Assembly (NCBI GenBank): GCA_000333855.2
Contig: CM007315.1
Span: 1,011,636-1,075,635, forward strand
Origin: Endotrypanum monterogeii
Taxonomy: Eukaryota; Euglenozoa; Kinetoplastea; Trypanosomatida; Trypanosomatidae
Reading direction: 5' to 3'
DNA: 64,000 nt
The notes under the pieces are model-generated. The model saw only the letters and a program-made list of their open reading frames with translations, was not told where the DNA came from and ran no database searches. Both the position numbers and the translations under genes were made by a program. Each line of letters starts with the position of its first letter. Positions within the stretch are counted from its first letter, which is position 1. Positions 22,021-34,400 of the stretch are shown here, piece by piece.

Positions 22021-23412
22021 TTAGCCGACCCGCTCCAATGCATCAACGAAGCGACGGCGCTCGTCTTCCTCGGCGTCTCCATCTTCGGTGCGCTGCAGGC
22101 GCGTTCTCCACTCCTTCAAACGATGAGGCATGTGTTTGTGCACTGTGCTCTTGATCACCTTGGGACTCTTGGCGACCAACTCCGTGAGCACGCGTGCTGC
22201 GGCCCTTTGGACAACCTCATCACTGCCTTGCGATTCTGCGTGCAAACATGTGATTTCGATGATTCCTTCGCTAGCGACGCCTGTTGAGGCCACGTAAGCA
22301 GTGAAGAAAAATGCTCTCGTGGTCACCTTGTTCGTTGCAGAAAGAAAAGCCGCAAAAATGTCTTCGCTCTCCTCATTTGCTGCTTCTCCGCAGGCAATGG
22401 TGGTCACCGCCATGGCACTGCTCTGACCCGTTGTCTCTGCTCTTCCGATCGACTCGGATATGTTTCGCGTTAGCGTCAAGGCGTTCACCAGAACCGACAA
22501 ACCGTCGCTTCGGAGAAACACTATCGTGTTTGGCTCACAGTCGCGGCAGAGGCAGCTGCATGCATGCAACAGTGCAGCAAAAAGGCGCATCAGGTGGGTA
22601 GCTTGTTGCACGACACGACCCACCTCGCTGCCGCCACGGTGCGCGACAATCGCCTGGTCGCCCTGTCCCACGTACAGTAGTTGTTGAATTGCCTTAACAG
22701 TGTCCTCCATCAAAGGAAGCACAATCGTTTGCCATTGGGCAGTCTCGTACGCCATCTGCACTGGCTCGTTCAGCTGGGCGGAGTGCGCGATAATCATGGC
22801 GAGTTGTGTGAGAATGGGCACTGCCGGCGAAGGGTGGCAGTTATAGGGGGAGTCGAGTGTTTTTCTCGTTTCCCCCGTGCTGGTGGTGTCTGTGGCGTCG
22901 AGGGGCATGTCGGCCTCCAAACCACTCGTCGTGAGCAAAGGGAGCGCAGAGCGCTCAAGACGGAGCACCTGGAGCAGGCGCTGGGGGCCGTCCATCAGTG
23001 AAAACTCAGTCGCCCAGTTCACATCTTCGACCATGTCAGATAGCTCCTCTAGCGCCTCCAGCTGGTCTTCCCGAGTCAATGACCCGGCACTGCCCTCCGC
23101 AGTTTTGTTCTCCATGTGAAACAACAGCTGCTTGACCCGCTTCTCCGGTGCCTCGACCGATGCGAGAGCGCTGCGGAGCCATTCGTAATCTGTGGCAGGT
23201 CTCACAGGTTTTTCGGCAGCAGTAGATGGCCCTGAGGTGGTCGCGATGGCACCCACGACTGCACCTGTGCTTGCCGTCTTTTGCGTTGCCTCCGATTCTT
23301 CGGCCAGCGCCGGGGCAGGTGGGTTGGGACTGTTTGCAGGCCTCTCACGGCCATCTTGCAACTGGGCACAGAGGTTCAGCAGTGCTGTGCTGACACCAGG
23401 GGCTAAAGACAT
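22021..23412 (-). CDS. Fes1/HspBP1-like Hsp70 nucleotide exchange factor
   Basis: A 463-aa armadillo-like protein. The segment around residues 110-145, with the pattern A-L-E-E-L-S-D-x-V-E-D-x-N-x-A-x-x-F and then G-P-Q-x-L-L, is typical of the Fes1/HspBP1/Sil1 family, and helical repeats follow to the C-terminus. Such proteins bind the Hsp70 ATPase lobe and promote ADP release in cytosolic protein folding. The N-terminal region also carries the short helix seen before the armadillo core, after a disordered Ala/Pro/Ser-rich linker. The frame extends to 23496 only through a TTG codon; the first ATG is at 23412, giving MSLAPG. Likely acceptor: the CAG at 23576-23577 after a C/T-rich stretch, 164 nt upstream. 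No signal peptide or ER-retention signal was seen, which favours Fes1/HspBP1 over ER Sil1. It is longer than yeast Fes1. Subfamily assignment is by pattern only. Confidence 0.75.
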   Translation of the reverse strand: MSLAPGVSTALLNLCAQLQDGRERPANSPNPPAPALAEESEATQKTASTGAVVGAIATTSGPSTAAEKPVRPATDYEWLRSALASVEAPEKRVKQLLFHMENKTAEGSAGSLTREDQLEALEELSDMVEDVNWATEFSLMDGPQRLLQVLRLERSALPLLTTSGLEADMPLDATDTTSTGETRKTLDSPYNCHPSPAVPILTQLAMIIAHSAQLNEPVQMAYETAQWQTIVLPLMEDTVKAIQQLLYVGQGDQAIVAHRGGSEVGRVVQQATHLMRLFAALLHACSCLCRDCEPNTIVFLRSDGLSVLVNALTLTRNISESIGRAETTGQSSAMAVTTIACGEAANEESEDIFAAFLSATNKVTTRAFFFTAYVASTGVASEGIIEITCLHAESQGSDEVVQRAAARVLTELVAKSPKVIKSTVHKHMPHRLKEWRTRLQRTEDGDAEEDERRRFVDALERVG

Positions 23413-25148
23413 TGCCGACGCACTTCGATTAGCGGTGGGTGCAACGGATCGTATGAGAGCAATGGAGGACGCGGTGGAAGGTATGCAGTCTTCCAAAAGG
23501 CCTTCGGGTGTAGTGTCGCGCCGTCAGGCAGGGGCGAGAAAATCAGATGCTAGCGTGTGCTGCACGTTGCACTCACTGTCCAAGAAGATGTTAAAGGTGA
23601 TGAGATGATGACGGTAATAGGGGGGGGTACACATACTTACAAGGGCATCGCATTGTTGAGGCAATTTCATTCCTCTTCAGACGTTAAAGCGTTTGCCAAG
23701 TCTCACAGGCACTGAGATACCTACTTGTTGCACGACATTGTCCATGTTCTCCAGCCTTCTTGACAAAACAGGATCACACCGGGGCTCTTTTTTTTTTTTC
23801 AACTCTCACTGAATTTGTCTATTGCGTGGAAAAATCTTCTACGTCGGACTTCGCTGAGACGTCTTTACAGCCTTCCTACACCTCTTTATGTTCCTGGCAT
23901 ACGCACCGAGACGCGCTGGTTAGAGCCAAAAAAAAAAAAAGAGAATAGAGGGCCAACAGAGCAAGGGACACAAAAGATTTGGCCAGACAATAATGATAAT
24001 CAATGTTTAAGTAGATGTATGACAAGCGCACGGTGGCACCAGAATACCCGCTTCATCACACACAACACATGACAAGCGAGGGGCGACAGCAAGTCGCTCA
24101 GACGCACACGCACACACACAGAAGAAGAAAAAACATCAAAACACTACAAAATTGAGGGAGAAAGTCCATGGAAAGGAAAATAGTAATAAAAGGAGGTACA
24201 AGCAGACGGGTCGGTTAGACGATGTATCCATCGTTCGTCTCCCTAGTTCTCTGCTCACACGCGTGAAGTGGGTACACCCTCCCAGAGGCAAACCCCGAAC
24301 AAGCTATAAAGTATGAACCCCACTGTCATGAATTCTCCATGACACACACACACAAACACACACACATCCCTGTCCACTGCGGGCCTGTGTAGGTGTTCAG
24401 ATGATATACGCTTTCACACCTTCGCAGCTTGTCGCCTGACGGACTACAGCGACACCTTATGCACTCCTCCTCACCCTATCCATCCACTGATCCCTTCCTC
24501 TATAGCCAAATGTTACCCTCCCCCCCTTTTTTTTTGTTCCTTCAGTTATGCGAGACAAAAAACGACTGTTGTTTGTCGCAGTTATGCTTTGAAGAACTGG
24601 ATGTAATTTTTACATTACTTCAAGTGAAGGGGGAGGGAGGGAGGGAAGGGAAGGGAAGGGAAGGGGGGGACGAACGGATCCTCGAGTAGAAATACACAAT
24701 TGGCGTTATACAAATCTTCATAACAACGTACGAGCCGCAACACATCCTATAATTTTTTTAGCACCGATAATATATATATAAATTCATTTTTTTCAAATCT
24801 ACACGCACACGCACGCAAAAAAAAAAAAAAACAATCACCGACAGATGAATGTCGCTGCCATCATCAGCAACCACAGCGACGTAAATCTGAAAAAGTTAAA
24901 TAATAATAAAAAATATATATAATGAATGACAATCGGTTTACGCCTTTTTTGTTCTCATGGGGGGAAGTGCAGAAAAATCCACTGCGCACTCCTTCCTCTT
25001 CCTCTAGTATTCACAGCTGTCTATTACACAGATGACTTGGTATAGCCCGGAGGTGGGGTGAGGGGGGGGGGCCTACGCATGTTCTCTCCGAGAGACATCG
25101 ATGCCCATGTTGATTGATTCGGTGCGACGCGAGCTCATTTGCTCAAAG
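23413..25148. other. Intergenic spacer
   Basis: No gene seen. It carries the 5' UTR of the exchange-factor gene, including the in-frame but ATG-less stretch 23413-23496, and the 3' UTR of the ARF gene. Contents: a T run at 23791-23800, an A run at 23929-23940, CA at 24341-24366, a G-rich (GGGA) array at 24629-24668, A14 near 24818-24831, and a G run near 25061-25070. Confidence 0.6.
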
Positions 25149-25697
25149 CTACTGCATCGTGACAGAAATGTTATTCGACAGCCAGTCGAGACCTTCGTAG
25201 AGGCCCTGTGCTGTGGTAGCGCAACAGCCTTGTATGTACCATCGTCGGTTGCGTACGTTGTACAGACCCAGTCGCTCTGTGATTTGTGTCGTTGTCAGCG
25301 CGTTGGGCAAATCTTGCTTGTTGGCAAAGATAAGCAGCACTGCCCTTTGCAGCTCCTCCTCTGCGAGAATCTTGTCGAGCTCCTCCTTGGCGAGCGACAT
25401 ACGATCTGGATCATTACTGTCCACGACAAAGATGACCCCGTTAGATCCTTGGTAGTAGTAGTGCCACAGAGATCGCAGCTTCTGTTGACCGCCAACGTCC
25501 CACATTGTAAACTTTAAATTTTTATACTCGACCGTCTCGACGTTGAAGCCGATAGTCGGCGTCGTCGTCACCACCTCGCCTAGCTTCAGTTTGTAGATGA
25601 TGGTAGTTTTACCTGCGGCATCGAGTCCAACCATGATGATCCGCACCTCCTGCTTTCCCATAATGGACTGGAATGCGGAAGCGAGCCACTGACCCAT
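25149..25697 (-). CDS. ADP-ribosylation factor (ARF) GTPase
   Basis: A 182-aa small GTPase of exact ARF length, acting in coat recruitment and vesicle traffic at Golgi or endosomal membranes. The N-terminus MGQWLAS gives Gly2 for myristoylation followed by the amphipathic helix. P-loop GLDAAGKTT is at 24-32, the switch 1 Thr in PTIGF at 48, switch 2 WDVGGQ at 66-71 with Q71, then NKQD, and the CATT segment in the SAK position near the C-terminus. Switch 2 is unusual after Q71: residues 72, 76 and 79 are Gln, Ser and His where ARF1 has Asp, Pro and Arg. The frame is open far upstream, but that part is low-complexity and the ATG at 25697 gives the canonical start. Likely acceptor: AG at 25717-25718 after a C-rich tract, giving a UTR of about 19 nt. 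It could be an ARF1 orthologue or a diverged paralogue. Confidence 0.95.
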   Translation of the reverse strand: MGQWLASAFQSIMGKQEVRIIMVGLDAAGKTTIIYKLKLGEVVTTTPTIGFNVETVEYKNLKFTMWDVGGQQKLRSLWHYYYQGSNGVIFVVDSNDPDRMSLAKEELDKILAEEELQRAVLLIFANKQDLPNALTTTQITERLGLYNVRNRRWYIQGCCATTAQGLYEGLDWLSNNISVTMQ

Positions 25698-26235
25698 GAT
25701 TGTGCCCGTAAACCGTCTTTGGAGGTGAAAAAGCGATACGTTACACACCGATCCCGCAGAGAGGCGGGGTGAAGGGGGGGGGAAGGGGGAAGGCGGAGGC
25801 TGTGTGAAGAAACAACAACAACAACAAAAAGAACTACCCGGAAATAGGGATGGGGGGAGGGGGGAGGGTGACAGAGGCAGATGAGGGATGCGAGAGTCTG
25901 CGTACCGGCACAGACTGTAACCAAGTATGGTAATGTTAGTAGACAACTCATAATAACAGATAGAGGAATGGAAGGAAGAAAGAGTGGAGTGCGGGGGAGG
26001 TGGGGGGGGGGCGTGCGAGACAGCAGAAAGAAGGAAAAAAAGAAAAAGGGAGGTGTAAAAAAGAGGAGGCAGACTCGTAATAAGAAGGTGGCATTTCTGA
26101 ATCAGCAATAGTGTACCTAAAAAGAGAGGGGAACTATATTGTCGTCCAGGTGAACGGTGCCAATGCCCGGCACACACCCCTTCAAAGTCTCTCGTGTGCT
26201 CTACATACGCACGCATACACACATATATACATACA

Positions 26236-26268
<33 letters not shown>

Positions 26269-27153
26269 ATGTATATTTCTAATATATATTTATATTTTTT
26301 TGAATGAGGAACTGAAGCGTGTGCAGTATTTGGCAGATCTCTCCCCCCTTCTCCACTAGCCCCACCATCTTGATTATTTTTTTTTCTTGCCTCACCGGCA
26401 CGTAGACACACAGAGGGTGTACCACAAACTGTAAGTTCATGTTATCTGGTCGACCGAAGTCTCCTCACCGCATTCGTCCCTCTTTCCCTGCGCATCTCAG
26501 ATGGCATTTTATGTTGTCAATACACACTCCCTCCACGCCTCGTCGTCCTCACTCATTACCAAGGGAAAAGAAACAGAATCGATGAATTTCCCGTAAATAA
26601 TAATAATAAGAAAAAACGCCGCTGATCCTACAAGGGTACAAGACATGCCTCGCAGCATCACCTGCGAGTGACAGTTACCACGGAGGGCGATGAGACACCT
26701 GCCGACATCCTTCACAGATGCGTCCACCGCGTAGACCAGTGATTACCATCACGTTAGGATATGCATGCCTCGCAGGCAGCGCTTGTCAGAATGAGTCGTC
26801 AACGGTTGTAATATATATATGAATGTATATATTTGTATTTGAGGGTAGGGAGGGATTGGGAGACCCACCAACACAGAACATTTGATGCAAAGCACTTCTC
26901 CTTTGGAGGGAGGAGGGAAACTCGCGGGGCGCGGCACCAAAACGTAAGGGAGGGGGATGGAGGTGAGACGGCGCCTGCACAGAACAGCAAGTAACATTGA
27001 GCCCTTGACAACGCCCTACGGTGAGGAGCTAAAGACCATTCTATGAGGAAGACAAAGAAAGTGCTCGGGCACTCAAGGCACCAATCCAGTCGATAAAAAA
27101 AAAAACATAATCAAGAGGAGAAAGAGCAACAGAAAGGGAAAAAAAATAATAAA

Positions 27154-27198
<45 letters not shown>

Positions 27199-27759
27199 TA
27201 ATATATAGATAATATATATATATGTGTGTAGTGCATCAACTGTGCTCCCATCGCTTTAATCTCTCCCCCAGTCTCGCTCCCTCTTCCTATACACCACACA
27301 CGGATAAAAAAAAGAAAGAGAATGGGGGGGGGGGGAAGCGGTCAAAGCCCCTTGTGCAGGGAGATTTTAAAAGATCTGTTTTCTTTCTTTTTTTTCCCCC
27401 CCCGATGCGCTACACGGGGGAAGGTAACAGGATCGAGGGGTGGTAAAAAAAAAAAACGTACGTGTCCAGAGAGTCAGGAACAAAAGACGAGCCTACATTT
27501 TGACACGATCAACGGCGAGGATACGAGATCCTCTTCTGAATGCATCCTGAGAAACCTCTGTATCGCATTTTGAAGATGCGCTCGCCCCGCTTTGACTCAT
27601 ATTTCCTTAACCCGCTTCAGGGAAATGGAGAAAGTAATGACGAGCAAAGCAAAAAAAAACATTAAATTCATTTTTTGATAATAAAAATATATTTGAAATA
27701 CTCTCCAAAAAATAAAAAAAATGTCCGCCTTGCAATCTGATGAGAAGTCAGAGGACGGC

Positions 27760-27791
<32 letters not shown>

Positions 27792-27939
27792 CGGTAGTTT
27801 GAACGATGGCTGGTGTACCGCCCGTAAAAAGGAGGATGCGCGACCTCACACCGATTCAGATATCCCTCTGCCTCGCGGTTCATTCCAAAAAAAAAAGGAA
27901 GCGATAATAGCGCTGGTGCTGGCGAGCAGTACGAAAATC
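25698..27939. other. Intergenic spacer with TA, TG and purine tracts
   Basis: No gene supported. The long frame continuing upstream from the ARF start translates simple repeats and is not counted. Contents: a C/T-rich minus-strand tract at 25757-25800, (AAC) at 25811-25827, TA-rich arrays at 26222-26290 and 27159-27230, A10 near 27095-27104, and a TG array at 27763-27788. The end near 27720-27939 is probably the 3' UTR of the methyltransferase gene. Confidence 0.6.
25717..25718 (-). promoter_or_regulatory. Putative spliced-leader acceptor for the ARF gene
   Basis: The minus strand has a C/T tract of over 35 nt (complement of 25757-25800), then no AG until this site, which is 19 nt before the ATG. 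This is a good match to the first-AG rule; inferred. Confidence 0.4.
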
Positions 27940-28593
27940 TTAGTGTTTCTTCTCAGATTTCGAGAGGCCTGTCGCCGTGTGATGCTTTGCATCCCGCCTG
28001 GCGTAAATCTTTTCTGTGAATGGATTCTCGAAGTACTTAGTGGAGACGTGATAGACGAGGGCCACCCAGGCGCTGAGCAACGCCCCGACGGCGTTGTTCT
28101 CTGCAACGGAGGTGGCGAGAAAATTAAGCGTCGCTCCGAGGTACATGGGATTACTGAATTGACTGAAGGGAAAAGCCGTGACGCGTTCTTCCATGAGAAT
28201 CCCGAAATAGTCCCCGAGGTAGGTCCCCGTGACACCGAGACGGAGAAATGAAGACACAACAAGCGTTGTTCCCATCATCATCAGCACAGTGCCGGCACCC
28301 TGCATGACACGGTGCAATACATCCGCCTTGGCAGCACCTAAAATGTGGGTTGGAACGATGGGAAGAACTGACCCTGGGGTGTTTGACATTGCCATGTAGA
28401 AGAGGTAGTCGCGCACTCCACTGGCAAGAAAAATTGCGGCTGCTAAGCAGTAGGCACCTATCTTCTTCCCCCCCAGCGCCCGCTCGATAGTGTGACGACG
28501 GTACTCGTTACGGGCCACAATGTTCCACAACGTGGGCAGGCCCGCAATGGCTACGGCCGCCATTCCGAAGGAGCGGTAGTGAATGCTGGCCAT
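27940..28593 (-). CDS. Phosphatidylethanolamine/phospholipid N-methyltransferase (PEMT/Opi3 type)
   Basis: A 217-aa integral membrane protein closely matching the PEMT family in length and layout. It should transfer methyl groups from S-adenosylmethionine to mono- and dimethyl-phosphatidylethanolamine to form phosphatidylcholine, in the ER membrane. Hydrophobic segments lie at about 9-25, 46-67, 97-118 and 168-185. Family signatures are T-Y-L-G-D-Y-F-G-I-L at 124-133, S-N-P-M-Y-L-G at 147-153 and F-E-N-P-F-T at 188-193. A G-A-G at 99-101 fits the G-x-G AdoMet motif of human PEMT; the paired acidic EE of the human enzyme is EN here (189-190). The frame extends to a TTG at 28599, but the first ATG is at 28593 (MASIHY). 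Acceptor candidate: CAG at 28658-28659 after a C/T tract. Leishmania and T. cruzi have this pathway. Confidence 0.93.
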   Translation of the reverse strand: MASIHYRSFGMAAVAIAGLPTLWNIVARNEYRRHTIERALGGKKIGAYCLAAAIFLASGVRDYLFYMAMSNTPGSVLPIVPTHILGAAKADVLHRVMQGAGTVLMMMGTTLVVSSFLRLGVTGTYLGDYFGILMEERVTAFPFSQFSNPMYLGATLNFLATSVAENNAVGALLSAWVALVYHVSTKYFENPFTEKIYARRDAKHHTATGLSKSEKKH

Positions 28594-28657
28594 GCTCAAA
28601 GGGGAGGGGGCGGGAGGGGGCTTTATCGAGTTGACTGATGTGTTGGTTGCTATTGTT

Positions 28658-28659
28658 CT
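28658..28659 (-). promoter_or_regulatory. Putative spliced-leader acceptor for the methyltransferase gene
   Basis: On the minus strand a C-run plus a TTTTCTTTACCC-type tract ends in ACACAG, the first AG after the tract, 64 nt before the ATG at 28593. This is a typical trypanosomatid acceptor layout; inferred. Confidence 0.45.
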
Positions 28660-31403
28660 GTGTAAGGGTAAAGAAAAGATGAAGAGGGGGGGGGGGCAAC
28701 AGAACCTTAATGCATAGCCGGCGGTGGCGGTCTTGGAGTCGGTGCAAAACGTGTTTTCATTATCCTCGGAAGGTGCGACCCGGTGGGATCAACAAGAGAA
28801 AGAAGAAGGGCGTGCGCGACGAGTGTGGGATGTGGCTGACGTTGCTGAGAGTCTTTTGAGACTGGCTGAGAAGCATAAAAATGACAAAAAAAAATATATA
28901 TATATATATAATGTAAAGAAAGCACAGTTAGGCGCTTTCCGAGAAAAGCGCGACAGCCCTCGTGTGCAGGAGAATTCCGAAATGGTGAAATAAGCGAATG
29001 CAAAACAGAAACATCTCCAGGAAGGACGCGGCTGTACAACGGAAACCTTTTGTTGTTGTTTGATGTTCTGTTCCTCTCCTGCAGGAATTTTTCCTTCAAC
29101 AGAAAGATAACGATTGAGTAGCAAAAAAAAAAAAACTGAAAAATCTGTGCCGACGAAGACGTACATAAGCACCGACAGCTCTGATACTCTGCCGACTCCC
29201 TGCGTCTGGCTCCATCTCAACGTATTTCTCCGACTTGGAGGGGAAAAAAACACATCGCCAAGCATAGATGTCAAATACGCAGGGTCTCTCATCAACGCCC
29301 CTCCCCCCACCTACATACACGCTCTCCAGGAGACACAAATGCAAAAAAAAAAAGATAAGATGAGGGATCCCAGAATCGGGATAACAAACTGGGCGAGCGC
29401 TGCAGGTCAAGAAGTCGTTCGGACTCCTCATTTGCCGACGAAATTCTGGATCACTGTGTGGATGCGCTGTCTACTGTACTTTTTGCTACACACACAACCT
29501 GAGATGAGCCCACTCGTCCCACCTCCTAATCCAGGAGCACTGCCAGGGGAAAGACAGACCACAGCATGCCTGGAATGTTCAGGGTATGGAAATACAGAGA
29601 TTTAATATATATACATACATATGTATATATATTAGGCGGGGAGACTAGACTCCTTGATGATGAAGGCCTCCATGTGGCGCTGGGCTACGAACGCCATGGA
29701 AATGTGATCCCTAATCCACAAGCAGTTAACAGGAAGGCCAAGAACGCCGAGAGATGTCTGCAGGCTCGCCACGAGCAGGAGAGGGGATAGGGAAGGAGGC
29801 AGGGGGGGGGAAGGACTCGTGTTTTCCGAAAAAAAGAAGCTGGTTCATATACAGATCAAAAATCAGCATACGATATATATAACGAGGAAGATCGCATAGG
29901 GAGCAGCGGTAAGAAATCGCGAAGGAAACAAACAAACGACAAAAGAAAAAAAAACGGATAACAGCAGCAGAAAAAAAAAAACAGATTTCAAAAGAAAAAA
30001 TATAAATCTTCGTTTCTCGACACTAGCAACGAAACCGGGAAATAATCATGAGAAAAAAAGGAAACTCCGTTAGCGGCAACTAAGCGTCGGCGTATGACAT
30101 TACGTGTTACATCCACGCAAAATATGCAGAAGCGGCCGATACGTCTGGCGGTGCTCAGCAACTCCTTACGCAGCGAGGTTGATAGGGGCATGAAATATAG
30201 CATGCTTATTCGATTTACGGGCACAAACAGTTCTAGAGCCGCAGCGGAAAACCTGTACTGATGGATAGAGGAAGTGATCCTCCACTGTATTAATTGCTGG
30301 CTGAACAATTCCTGAACGATGCCCCACTGCTCAGGAGCGCTCCTCTGGAATGAGATGCTCCAACCTCAGTTTTCGATCAATTCTTCTGCGGTACCGTTTG
30401 TCGTCCACAGGGTCTCTTTGTGTGTGTGTGTGTGTGTGTATGTGTAAGGGGTTTGATGCACATCCAAACAGTGTTGTAGGTCATTTGTGAACGGACCGGG
30501 AAACAAAGAATGTGGAGCAACGTGCTATCCCGCCATCTTCGTTTGCAGTCTGGATGGGAATTTCACAACAGTGGTGCCGTGATCTGATGTATTCAGAGAA
30601 ATTGGTGCGGGGGCAGAACAGTTCCCATCACCAGATTCGCCGAAATTGCTAGATCATCCTCGAAGGTGGCGAATCACCTTGCTGTGATCCTCTGTGGAGC
30701 TGCGTCTGTCTATTCAGGTGTGCACCACCAGCTGAGAGAGAGAGAGAGAGAGCATTGCCTGCGGTCAGCTCACAGCTAGTGCATCCGCGACTGAGTGGCT
30801 TACGGTGGCACTCGCCTCCCCCCCGTTTCACTGTGCCCTGATAGTTTCTCTTAAACAACTTCATTCCTGAGAGAGATACTCTACTACCTCATCGAATGCC
30901 TTCGTCATGCAACAAAACAGGAGCGCACGTTGTGTCCGCGGTGATGTAGTTTCGGTGTAGCACCACAGTGAGAGACGTCAGATTCTCTCGTGTATGCAGC
31001 ATTAGGTCCAGTCGCCCGCTTACTGAGGACCAATGCTGCGGCGTGTGAGACTATGTACCGCACATTCGAGGGCGTGTCCCAACAGCTGTTGCTGAGTGCA
31101 GATAATATTCCTTGTGCGACGTCGTACAGATGGCTGCAATATTATAGATATATACACTTTTTTTTTTTTTTTGTAAGGAGCCGGAGAAGTGTATTTTGTA
31201 CCTTTATGCTCATCTTTCATGCTAATCTGCTCCACTCTTCGATACTTCAGTGTTCTCTGCTGAAGAGGTCGTGGACAAATTCTCAACATTTGAATGCATG
31301 CAGCTCGATGCCTTGACTTTTATGTTTGATGCGTCGTTTGCCAACGAAGGAGAGGAACACTGCCGCGTGTGTATACGCCTTTTTTCGCTTCGGCATCACC
31401 AGG

Positions 31404-31444
<41 letters not shown>

Positions 31445-34400
31445 CCAAGAAGGTCGAGCAGCCCCAACCGATGCGATACATCCTTCTACAACGGTGTGCC
31501 TGTCAGAGGAAGCATCGTGCAGAAACATTCGGGTAACCTTGAGCGGCATTACTCATCGACAACGACAACATCTCGCCAATGTGAACCCGCGTGCCTCATC
31601 CTGCCGAGGCTCATGGGCACGACCTCAGTCCACTGAGCTGAAGAAAAAATTCGGGCCCCCCCAAGAAGTCACTGCTCCGTTTTTTTATATACCCACGAAC
31701 AGAGCGTTGCCCGAAAATATCGCGCGCCGCCGGATTGCATCACGTGCATCCATGAGACCCAACGAAGCAACACCCTCGCAGACGCCTCCTATGCTGAGAG
31801 AGAAGGCAGGATGAGAAGCGTGTCGACAAAGCCAGGCTTCGGGGGAGCAGTGAAGAGCACACCCACATCAATGGTCTTGCAACAGCCCTATTTAATCTGG
31901 CAATCATTCCGGTTGGCGTAGAGGTCACGAAGACCCAACAGGCTAGCGCACGCCTCCCCACTGATCCTGAAGAAGTCATAGCGTAGGTGTAGTGAGAGTC
32001 GAAGTGCTGCGCATTACATCTGCGGGACATCTAGGGCCCAAGCACAACATGTCTGTGATTATGACCGTGAAAAAGAAAAATCTACGCGGAGATCGAAATT
32101 CTTTCACAAAGCAATGCGGTTCACCTGTATTTTGTGTGTGTCTCTACACTAACACCGATGCGCAACTGAGGAGCCTCCGATTCTTCAGCAATCACCGATG
32201 TCACGCGAAATAGTTTAAAATGGAAAGACAGACGATGTGGCGATTTTTTTCCTCTTTGTAGATTATAATTGAATCGTAGTATTCCATCTCCTGGCAAACT
32301 AGTTATGTTGTCGGCGCGCTCAGGGCACCAGCGAAAGCCCATCGCAAAAACAACAAGGCACAAGCCACAGCTGTGAAGGGGTCAAACAAAAAAGGAGGAA
32401 GGCAGAAGGAAAGGAATACGCTAAAAGACAAGAAAAAAAAAACGCCCACGCATGTGTGAGAATAGTTGCAACTGGTGTCCAAAATAGTATTGTAACGCAC
32501 GACATTGTCCTCTAGTTCATATAATCGTTTGAGTCGCGTGTCCGCCGCTTCGTGAAGTGACCGCAGACTCGTTGAGTTGTGTGCTCACCATGTGCGACGA
32601 AACACTGAGTAGAAAGGCAACCAACAGATGTTGAAAAGACCGAACTACTACACAGATATATCTATTATATTATATATATATATATATATATATTGTTCTG
32701 AAAACGCGTTCACTCTGCACAGCGAGCACGGTTTTCTCGATGTATATAGAGAGATCGAGAAAACGAGTATACAACAAATAAACGGGGAAAAAAATTTCTT
32801 TGTTGAGCACTTGCTTTATTTTGGGAGAAGGGAAGAGAGGAGTGTATAGATGATATATGGTATAGATATAGAGGTATATCTGCGACGTAAAAAAAAAAAA
32901 AAGGCAACTAGAAAAAAAAAAACAATTCCGTTGTTTTCACGTTTAATTTCAGGAGGCTCAGATTTTTTGGAAGCCCCAAAAAACAAAACAAAACAACAAG
33001 AAAAAGTTTGATGAGAAAGTCGAAGTGATTACCCCCCCCCCTCTTGTGGATGCACGGGTCCCTTTCATAGACGATAGAAACAGAGATGTTAATCATAATG
33101 CCTTCTCAAAGAAGATGAGCACAGCCCCGGAGCAGCGCATTCATCCCTCTGCACACTTCGTTTTGTGGTTCAAATCCACAACAACAAACTCACAACGCTC
33201 CCACGATATACAGCGATACGCAACACGCCGCCCTGGTGTTGCAGCACCAAGACGGGGACGTAGACGTAGACGTAGACGGGGGGGTGTAAGGAAGAGAGGG
33301 GAGGACAGGGTACAGAGACGGGTCAGCGTAGGAAAAGGTGACAGAAGATTTGTCAAGAAAGAAACCTAAAAAAAAAAAAACATCTGTAAACAAAACGACA
33401 CAGGTTGGGGGGAGAAATCGACTTTTTAGGATCTTGTGAAGAGATCGAGAGGTCAACTTGAGAACTGTCGTGTACGGAAAACTGCATTTTTTTTTTAAAG
33501 GTAGAGAATAGAAGATGCCACTCCCTCCTCCCCCCCCCAAAAAAAAAGTTTTTCGCCAACAGTACATCTCCCACCCCAAGCCTTTCGAATAAATCTTCAG
33601 ATGTTTTGCTTAGCCAATCGACAATCACTTCCCTTCCGTTGCACAAACAGGCACCCATGGAAGAATTTCTATGCACCTCATCAATCAATAACGATGCACA
33701 CATTCGCATATGGATATCCACGACATTTGAAAATAATAATAATAGTAATAAAACGCTTTTGCTATTCAGCTAGTGAAGAAACCGTTTTTTTTTTTTTTTA
33801 ATGAGCAGCCGAGATGAGCTAACCAAACTGACGACGAGGCAAACATTGGAGATGCCTTGCGCACATTCTTCGAGAACGACGCTCTTCATTTATTTTGATG
33901 GACTTCTGACCACGCCTTTGCACTAGCAACCATGCCTTATATGAAAACAAATTCCACATGAGACTCAAGTGGAAGAAAGGATATCAATTTTGCTGCACTC
34001 GGAACTTTGAAGGATTTGCATCTCCCCGTGGCCTCCTCCCCTCCTCAGCCCCCCCCCCCCCCCACTAACACTGAAGTGGTGTAAGGAGTGCTGGCAGCCA
34101 TTTGCACACGCATGTATATTGATATACGTAGATACTGTAAACTGGGGGATAGATTCTTTCCCCTTTTCGGTATATGAATATAAATATATATATGTGTGCA
34201 TGTGTGTGTGACACCACCGGATACTGGCCACAGCTTTATTCTGTGGGTGTTTAGGACACATCGCCACCCTCACATGCTTCACGGACGTACTTCCACACCT
34301 TCGCTCCCCTTCTCGACGCACATTTATTTTTTGTGCGTGAATATAGCCGACATGGGAGGGAAAAGAGGAGATCCGTGAGGCGCAGCGGCGCTCTATTAAA

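Noticed and set aside
25698..26411. Upstream extension of the ARF frame
   Set aside because: It translates CT- and TA-rich repeats. ARF proteins start at MGQW, and Gly2 must be exposed for myristoylation.
31250..31636. 128-codon plus-strand frame with a protein-like first 50 residues
   Set aside because: It then translates a TA array as Tyr-Ile repeats, has no homology I recognise, and is on the wrong strand. It could be a decayed fragment but is not supportable.
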